DNA of 64,000 nucleotides from contig NZ_CP042997.1 in NCBI RefSeq assembly GCF_008087625.1, forward strand, positions 6,634,001 to 6,698,000. Reading direction: 5' to 3'. The position numbers and the translations under genes are program-made. The DNA is from Aquisphaera giovannonii (GTDB taxonomy: Bacteria; Planctomycetota; Planctomycetia; Isosphaerales; Isosphaeraceae). Positions 59,057 to 64,000 of this stretch are shown here, piece by piece. How positions within the stretch are numbered: position 1 is the stretch's first letter; every line of letters starts with the position of its first letter. A model generated the notes under the pieces. That model saw only the letters and a program-made list of their open reading frames with translations. It had not been told where the DNA came from and searched no databases.

Positions 59057-60661
59057 ATGAGATGCGCCGTGACCGGTACCTTGGCCGCTGCCCTGCTGCT
59101 CGCCAGCCCGGCCGCGGCACAGGATGCGCCGCGGCAAGAGATCGGCGTGGCTCCGCCGCCCGCCGCTCCCGAGCTTCGATCGCCCCCTCCCTCCGTGCCC
59201 GAAGCCCCGATGACCCCGCGCGAGGCTCAACTCGAGCAGCGAGTCCGCCAGCTCGAGTCGATGGTGAAGCAGCTCTCCGCGCAGATGCAGTCACGCCAAG
59301 GTGTGGGGGCCGGCGGGGCGGCGCCCGATCCCCCGAACGCGGCGACGGCCGTTGCTCCATCGGCCACCGGGGGCGTCTCGGGCCCGGGGCAGTCGCTGCC
59401 ACCCAATCCGCCCCCCTCGTCGCGGTTCGACAGCCCGCCCGTGCTGGCGAACAAGAAGGCGAGCGTCAAGTTCGGCCCGGGCTTCGAGATCCGCTCGGAC
59501 GACGACGAGTTCATCTTCCAGTTCCACAATCTGACGCAGTTCGAATACCGCGGGTATGAGCAGAGCAATGAGCAGGGGGCGGTGAGGGATAGCTTCCTCA
59601 TACCCCGCCAGTGGTTCATGTTCAGCGGCCGGATGTCGAAGCCCATCGGATATTTCGTGTCCCTGGCCAACGGGTTCGACAACGTCACCGCGCTCGACGT
59701 CTTCATGGACTTCGACTTCGACCCGAGGCTCCGCATCCGGGCTGGTCGCTACAAGGCGCCGTTCACGTACGAGTTCCTCGTCGAGCCGGTCCAGGGCCTG
59801 ATCCAGCCCGAGCGGTCGATCTTCTTCAACAATTTCGGCCAGAACCGAGACCTCGGCGTCATGGCCTTCGGACGGCTATTCCGGGATACGTTCGACTACG
59901 CGGGCGGCATCTTCAACGGCAATCGGAACGGATACATCGCGCCGGCCGACTCGAAATTCGGCTCCGCGTTCGTCAACTGGAAGCCCTTCGCCAACGCCGA
60001 GGGCTCGCTCCTGCAGAACTTCAACGTCGGCGGCTCCGTCTTCGGCGGCAATTCGCTGCAGCAACCGGCCCCCGCGACCTTCCGGACGGTCGTGCCCCTG
60101 GTCGGCAACGCCGTGGCCGGCGTGCCCTTCCTCGCGCTCAACGGCAACGTCCGCGAGTCGGGCCCCAAGACGTTCTGGGATATGCACGCGGCCTATTTCT
60201 ACAAGCAACTGGCCGTCATCGGCGAGTGGGGCAGCGGCTTCCAGGATTACGCCCTGGCCAACACCCCCGCCCGGCGTACCCGGCTGGGGGTGCAGAGCTT
60301 CTACGCCCAGGCGGGCTACCTCCTCACCGGAGAGACCCGCAGCAGCGTCGGCATCGTGCGGCCCAGGCATCCCTTCAGCCTCAAGCCCGGCACGTTCGGC
60401 CTGGGTGCCTGGGAGCTCGTCGGCCGCTACCAGCACATGGACATGAGCAGCAACGTGTTCAGCGCCGGCCTCGCGGACCCCAACCTCTGGGCGAACCGCG
60501 TCGAGATCGTGGACCTGGGCTTCAACTGGCACATCAACCAGTACTTGAAGTTCTATTTCGAGTGGGAGCACGCGATGTTCAACCAGCCCGTCGAGTTCTC
60601 CCCCGGCAGGTACCAGATCAACAGCGACCTGTTCCTGGCCCGCATGCAGCTCTATTTCTGA
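59057..60661 (+). CDS. OprP/OprO-like outer-membrane porin
   Basis: The 534-residue product (ATG 59057; a GTG at 59045 is possible) has a signal peptide ending LASPAAAQ. A proline-rich region and a coiled coil (LEQRVRQLESMVKQLSAQM, about residues 65-85) follow. The beta-barrel region begins with SVKFGPGFEIRSDDDEFIF and closes with YQINSDLFLARMQLYF, whose final aromatic is typical of outer-membrane barrels. Similarity to phosphate-selective porins is by overall pattern (RAGRYKAPFTYEFLVEP, WEHAMFNQPVEF). It implies an outer membrane in this organism. The substrate is not known. Confidence 0.85.
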   Translation: MRCAVTGTLAAALLLASPAAAQDAPRQEIGVAPPPAAPELRSPPPSVPEAPMTPREAQLEQRVRQLESMVKQLSAQMQSRQGVGAGGAAPDPPNAATAVAPSATGGVSGPGQSLPPNPPPSSRFDSPPVLANKKASVKFGPGFEIRSDDDEFIFQFHNLTQFEYRGYEQSNEQGAVRDSFLIPRQWFMFSGRMSKPIGYFVSLANGFDNVTALDVFMDFDFDPRLRIRAGRYKAPFTYEFLVEPVQGLIQPERSIFFNNFGQNRDLGVMAFGRLFRDTFDYAGGIFNGNRNGYIAPADSKFGSAFVNWKPFANAEGSLLQNFNVGGSVFGGNSLQQPAPATFRTVVPLVGNAVAGVPFLALNGNVRESGPKTFWDMHAAYFYKQLAVIGEWGSGFQDYALANTPARRTRLGVQSFYAQAGYLLTGETRSSVGIVRPRHPFSLKPGTFGLGAWELVGRYQHMDMSSNVFSAGLADPNLWANRVEIVDLGFNWHINQYLKFYFEWEHAMFNQPVEFSPGRYQINSDLFLARMQLYF

Positions 60662-60740
60662 CCGGGGGGCGGACGTCCGGACCGTCGCGGTGCGACACCC
60701 GGCCGGCGACCCGCGACCGGACTTGTCGGGCAGCTCCCCC

Positions 60741-60749
60741 TGGTACTAT
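60741..60749 (+). promoter_or_regulatory. candidate extended -10 element before the redoxin-heme-copper gene
   Basis: TGGTACTAT is an extended -10 (TGnTACTAT) with TTGTCG about 15 bases upstream, 59 bases before the GTG start at 60808. Spacing of the -35 is short, so the call is weak. Confidence 0.35.
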
Positions 60750-60807
60750 GGTACAGGATGCCATGCCGCCTGTTTGAGGAGTCGAGCACCGATCCGGGAG
60801 CCGCCGC

Positions 60808-62730
60808 GTGAACATCGCCTCTTCGTCCAGGGGGGCCGTCCCCCTCCTTTCGCTCTCGCTCTCGTTCTCGCTCGCCTGCATGCTGGCCGCCGTATCGGGC
60901 CCCGGCCTGCGGGCCGACGACGAGCCCGCCGCCGCCGTGAAGCTCGGCCTGCACCGCGGCCCGGACGGCCGCGACCTGGACCTGACGGCCGCCCCCGACG
61001 GCATCACGGTCCTCCTCTTCTATTCGCCCGAATGCCCGATCTCCAACGCCTACAGCCCGACGCTGGCGGCGCTCGTGGACGACTACAAGTCGAAGCCGGT
61101 GAAGTGGGCCGGCGTGTGCGTCGATCCGGAGATGGGCGACAAGGACATCCTGGAGCACGCCCGCGATTTCGGCCTCAAGTTCCCGGTCCTGCGCGACCCG
61201 CGTGGCTCGCTCGCGCGGAAAGTCGGTGCCACCGTCACGCCCGAGGCCTTCGTGATCGACGACGCCGGCAAGGTCCGCTATCACGGCCGGATCGACGGGC
61301 AGTTCGCGAAGCGGGGAGTGCGGAATGCCAACCCCGCCGGCAACGAGCTGAAGGACGCGATCGCGGCGGTCCTCGGCGGCAGGCCCGTCGCCCAGCCGTT
61401 CGTCGCGGCGGTCGGCTGCCCGATCCCGCTTCCGAAGGAGGCCGACGCGCATCCGTCCTACAGCAAGGACGTTTCCCGCATCCTCCAGCAGAATTGCCAG
61501 GAATGCCACCGCAAGGGCCAGGTCGGCCCGTTCCCGCTGGAGACCTACGATCAGGCCAGGAAGCGCGCGGCCGACATCGCCTCCGTGGCCGAGGACCGCT
61601 CCATGCCGCCGTGGAAGGCCGCGCCCGGGATCGGGCCGAAGTTCAAGCACGACCGCTCCCTCACCCCCGGGGACATCGCGACGCTGATGTCCTGGGCCGA
61701 GGCCGGCGCGCCGGAGGGCAACCCGGCCGACCTGCCGGCCCCTCGCCGCTTCCCGACCGATTGGGTGATCGAGGGGGGCCCCGACCTGATCCTCGACATC
61801 GGCACCGACTTCGAGGTCCCGGCGGCCGGCGGCGACATCTATCGCTGCTTCGTCGTGCCCGTGAGCCTCCCGGCCGATCAATATGTCTCCGGCATCGAAT
61901 ACCAGCCGGGCAACCGCCGCGTCGTCCACCACGTGCTCTCCTACGTCGACGTGTCGGGCGAGGCCCGCAAGCGCGACGAGGCCGAGCCCGGCCCCGGCTA
62001 TACGTGCTTCTCCGGGCCCGGGATCGAGGTCGTCGGCGACCTCGGCGGCTGGGCGCCCGGCAACCAGCCGACCCAGCTCGAGGACGGCATCGGCCGGGCC
62101 CTGCCGGCGAAGTGCGACGTGGTGATCCAGGTCCACTACCATCCCAGCGGCAAGCCGGAGACCGACCGCACGCGGATCGGCCTCCGCTTCGCCCGCAAGC
62201 CGATCCGCCAGGTCCTCCACTGGAACGCGGCGCTGAACACCGACATGAAGGTCCCGGCGGGCGAGTCCAACGCCGAGGTCCAGGCCTCCTGGCCGGTCCC
62301 CACGGACCTGCTCGCCCACGCCGTCGTCCCCCACATGCACCTGCTGGGCAAGGACATGCGGATGACCGTCACGTTCCCGGACGGCAAGACCCAGGACCTC
62401 GTGCAGATCAATGACTGGGACTTCAACTGGCAATACGCCTACTATTTCGAGAGCCCGATCGAGCTCCCCAAGGGCTCGATCGTCAAGGTCGTCGCCCACT
62501 ACGACAACTCGGACTCGAATCCTCGCAACCCGAACAAGGTGCCGCACGAGGTGAAATGGGGCGAGGCCACGACCGATGAGATGTGCATCGGCTTCATCGC
62601 TGTCACCAAGAAGGGGCAGGACCTGACTCGCCCCGGCGAGAAGGATGACCTGAACGACATCTTCAAGGCCCAGTCGGAGGGCTACGAGAAGAAACGCGCG
62701 GAGGGCCGCAGGCCTCGACGCGACGGCTGA
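60808..62730 (+). CDS. redoxin-cytochrome c-copper type II monooxygenase-like fusion protein
   Basis: The 640-residue exported protein (GTG start; signal through GLRADDEP) joins three modules. Residues about 45-195 are a redoxin (YSPECPISNAYSP with Cys; LARKVGATVTPEAFV). Residues about 210-310 have one heme site CQECH and PFPLETYDQARKRAAD. The C-terminal half is like peptidylglycine alpha-hydroxylating or dopamine beta-monooxygenase: NRRVVHHVLSYVDV, VIQVHYHPSG and AVVPHMHLLGKDMRM carry the copper histidines and methionine. Those enzymes hydroxylate with O2, copper and ascorbate. The role in Planctomycetes is unknown. It follows the porin by 146 bases and overlaps the end of lgt. Confidence 0.85.
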   Translation: MNIASSSRGAVPLLSLSLSFSLACMLAAVSGPGLRADDEPAAAVKLGLHRGPDGRDLDLTAAPDGITVLLFYSPECPISNAYSPTLAALVDDYKSKPVKWAGVCVDPEMGDKDILEHARDFGLKFPVLRDPRGSLARKVGATVTPEAFVIDDAGKVRYHGRIDGQFAKRGVRNANPAGNELKDAIAAVLGGRPVAQPFVAAVGCPIPLPKEADAHPSYSKDVSRILQQNCQECHRKGQVGPFPLETYDQARKRAADIASVAEDRSMPPWKAAPGIGPKFKHDRSLTPGDIATLMSWAEAGAPEGNPADLPAPRRFPTDWVIEGGPDLILDIGTDFEVPAAGGDIYRCFVVPVSLPADQYVSGIEYQPGNRRVVHHVLSYVDVSGEARKRDEAEPGPGYTCFSGPGIEVVGDLGGWAPGNQPTQLEDGIGRALPAKCDVVIQVHYHPSGKPETDRTRIGLRFARKPIRQVLHWNAALNTDMKVPAGESNAEVQASWPVPTDLLAHAVVPHMHLLGKDMRMTVTFPDGKTQDLVQINDWDFNWQYAYYFESPIELPKGSIVKVVAHYDNSDSNPRNPNKVPHEVKWGEATTDEMCIGFIAVTKKGQDLTRPGEKDDLNDIFKAQSEGYEKKRAEGRRPRRDG

Positions 62731-63599
62731 GCGGGGGCGGCAGCGGGCGCGGCCATCGTCCCGCGGGCGCCATCCGCCAGTCGGCCCGGGGGCGTCCGCC
62801 GGAGCCGCACCCAGAGCATGCCGGCCAGCGCCAGCAGGCCGATGCTGATGATCTGGGAGATGGTCATCCCGGCGATCAGCGCGTCGTCGTCGCCCCGAAG
62901 CGACTCGATCGGCCAGCGGGTGACCGCGTAGAGAACCATCATCCAGAACATGACCTCGCCGTCGCGTCGCCGGCGGGGGAAGAACCAGGTGAGGTAGGCC
63001 AGGATCAGGAGCCCGGCCAGCGCGCCGTAGAGCTGCGTCGGGTGGACGGGGAGCGACCAAGCGGCGGCCGGTGCCAGGTCGCCCTGATCGAGGTGCGCCA
63101 TCCAGGCGTGAGAGCCGGCCGGGAAGCGGATGCCCCAGCTTGCCCCGCAGACGGCGCCGTGGCAGCAGCCGGCGAGGAAGCAGCCGATCCGACCGAACAT
63201 GACCCCGACCGCGAGCCCAGGCGCCACGGCGTCGGCCATCGGCAGGAAGGGGAAAGGGTGCCGCTTCCAGTAGATCAGGGTGCCGACGAGCCCGCCCATG
63301 ATGCAGCCGTAGAAGACGTTCCCGCCCTGCCAGCTCCGGACGATGTCGGCCGCGGAGTGGACCAGCTCCGGATGCTGGGCGATGAAGAGCAGCCGGGCCC
63401 CGATGAACCCTCCGGTGAAAAGCCAGGCCGCCAGCTCATAGACGCTGTTGACCCGCAGCCCCTCCCTCCCGGCCCTCCAGGCGGAGATGCTGAGGGCGCC
63501 GGTGCACGCCAGCAGGATCATCACGCCGTACGCGTGGACCTTCAGCCCGAACGCCGGCATCTCGAACAGGATCGGGTGCACCTGAGTCATCTCCTTCAT
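62682..63599 (-). CDS. lgt: prolipoprotein diacylglyceryl transferase
   Basis: Lgt attaches diacylglycerol to the lipobox cysteine at the inner membrane. The 305-residue product has seven hydrophobic segments, the typical LKVHAYGVMILLA, a GGNVFYGCIMGG stretch, FGRIGCFLAGCCHG in the active region and HPTQLYGALAGL. The start is set at 63599 (MKEMTQVHP), with MTQVHP at 63590 as the other choice. The C-terminus overlaps the preceding copper monooxygenase gene by 49 bases. Several lipoproteins in this window would be its substrates. Confidence 0.93.
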   Translation of the reverse strand: MKEMTQVHPILFEMPAFGLKVHAYGVMILLACTGALSISAWRAGREGLRVNSVYELAAWLFTGGFIGARLLFIAQHPELVHSAADIVRSWQGGNVFYGCIMGGLVGTLIYWKRHPFPFLPMADAVAPGLAVGVMFGRIGCFLAGCCHGAVCGASWGIRFPAGSHAWMAHLDQGDLAPAAAWSLPVHPTQLYGALAGLLILAYLTWFFPRRRRDGEVMFWMMVLYAVTRWPIESLRGDDDALIAGMTISQIISIGLLALAGMLWVRLRRTPPGRLADGARGTMAAPAAAPAQPSRRGLRPSARFFS

Positions 63600-63755
63600 T
63601 CGGTCCGGGCCCGCGAACGGTCGCCGCGGGCGCACGGTCGCGCGGGAGGATGCCAGGAAGCCGCGAATCCGGCAAGCCGAGCCGTCCCTTATGATGATCG
63701 GTGGGAGGCCGGCCGCACGGGGCCGGTCCAGGACCGATCTCGGGGAGGAGCGGAC

Positions 63756-64000
63756 ATGCCCGACGCCAGGACACACCGCGGCCCAGACCCCCGCGACGAC
63801 GAAGCCTTCGGCCCCGATGCCGTGGCGGCCCTGCGGGGGGCGGTCGAGGACCTCGCCTGGCTGCTCGGGCGGGGATATGCCGTGGTCTCGTCGCTCAAGC
63901 TGGTCGGCGATCGCTGGCGCCTCACGGAGCGGCAGCGGATGGCGGTCCGTCGGGCGTCCTGCTCCGACGAGGCACGCGCGAGCCGGCTCGCACGCAGGCT
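63756..64000 (+). CDS. DUF434-family protein, N-terminal part (runs off the window)
   Basis: The visible 81 residues begin MPDARTHRGPDPRDDEAFGP and contain WLLGRGYAVVSSLKLVGD and RWRLTERQRMAVRRASCSDE. This matches the start of DUF434 proteins (a helical part followed by YxxxSxLxLVGDRxxLxxRxR). These are about 200-250 residues, soluble and of unknown function. The ATG at 63756 has GGGGAGGAG upstream. The rest lies outside. It is divergent from lgt. Confidence 0.75.
   Translation, partial: MPDARTHRGPDPRDDEAFGPDAVAALRGAVEDLAWLLGRGYAVVSSLKLVGDRWRLTERQRMAVRRASCSDEARASRLARR

Overview
The window is high-GC DNA (most genes sit near 70% GC, judged by eye) from a planctomycete, most likely of the Isosphaeraceae type. 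The clues are a PVC-type dehydrogenase/HEAT/heme giant protein, the small basic protein conserved in the Planctomycetes-Verrucomicrobia-Chlamydiae group, several FG-GAP/ASPIC (CRTAC1-like) exported proteins, a futalosine-pathway menaquinone gene, a redoxin-heme-copper monooxygenase fusion, and membrane proteins that begin with an RFSTRSLMIAV-like segment. The species is inferred from family content and was not established by any search.

Layout. 1-10.4 kb is mixed housekeeping: the C-terminal end of a DsbD-like protein, a hydroxyacid dehydrogenase, two glycosyltransfer-type membrane proteins, mnmA, a PVC heme protein, hisE and a divergent trmB-like gene. 10.4-15.7 kb is an accessory island: a truncated repeat-protein remnant, an IS66-family element without a target duplication, an orphan lower-GC gene, two paralogous membrane proteins (one cut by an in-frame stop) and a RAYT-type HUH transposase. 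15.9-19.9 kb is an argB-argD-argF-rph operon read leftward. 20-29.7 kb holds a small lipoprotein, a membrane protein, a zinc alcohol/formaldehyde dehydrogenase, aconitase, mqnD, kptA and a phosphatase-glycosyltransferase pair. 30-33.3 kb holds a protein kinase and the leftward rpmE-prfA-prmC translation-termination operon. 33.4-42 kb has two exported thioredoxin-fold proteins, a large clade II catalase, a Tat-exported ThuA-like protein, a lipoprotein, DUF2752 and DUF374 proteins, and a chorismatase-family enzyme.

42.2-56.7 kb is the most distinctive part. A leftward, tightly spaced set reads: HzsA-related di-heme propeller protein, CRTAC1/ASPIC protein (ATGA overlap), a ten-heme cytochrome-propeller-MauG fusion (16-base gap), a secreted sensor-type propeller, and two ABC-type solute-binding proteins with no permease or ATPase nearby. 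It ends tail-to-tail against a large TPR/FG-GAP/ASPIC lipoprotein. I see this as a candidate exported redox or sensing module of unknown purpose. A pair of REP-like inverted repeats lies between the two binding-protein genes.

57-64 kb contains the small basic protein, a pterin carbinolamine dehydratase, a ZIP metal transporter, an OprP/O-like porin, the redoxin-heme-copper monooxygenase fusion, lgt, and the start of a DUF434 gene that runs off the window. No tRNA, rRNA or CRISPR array was recognised.
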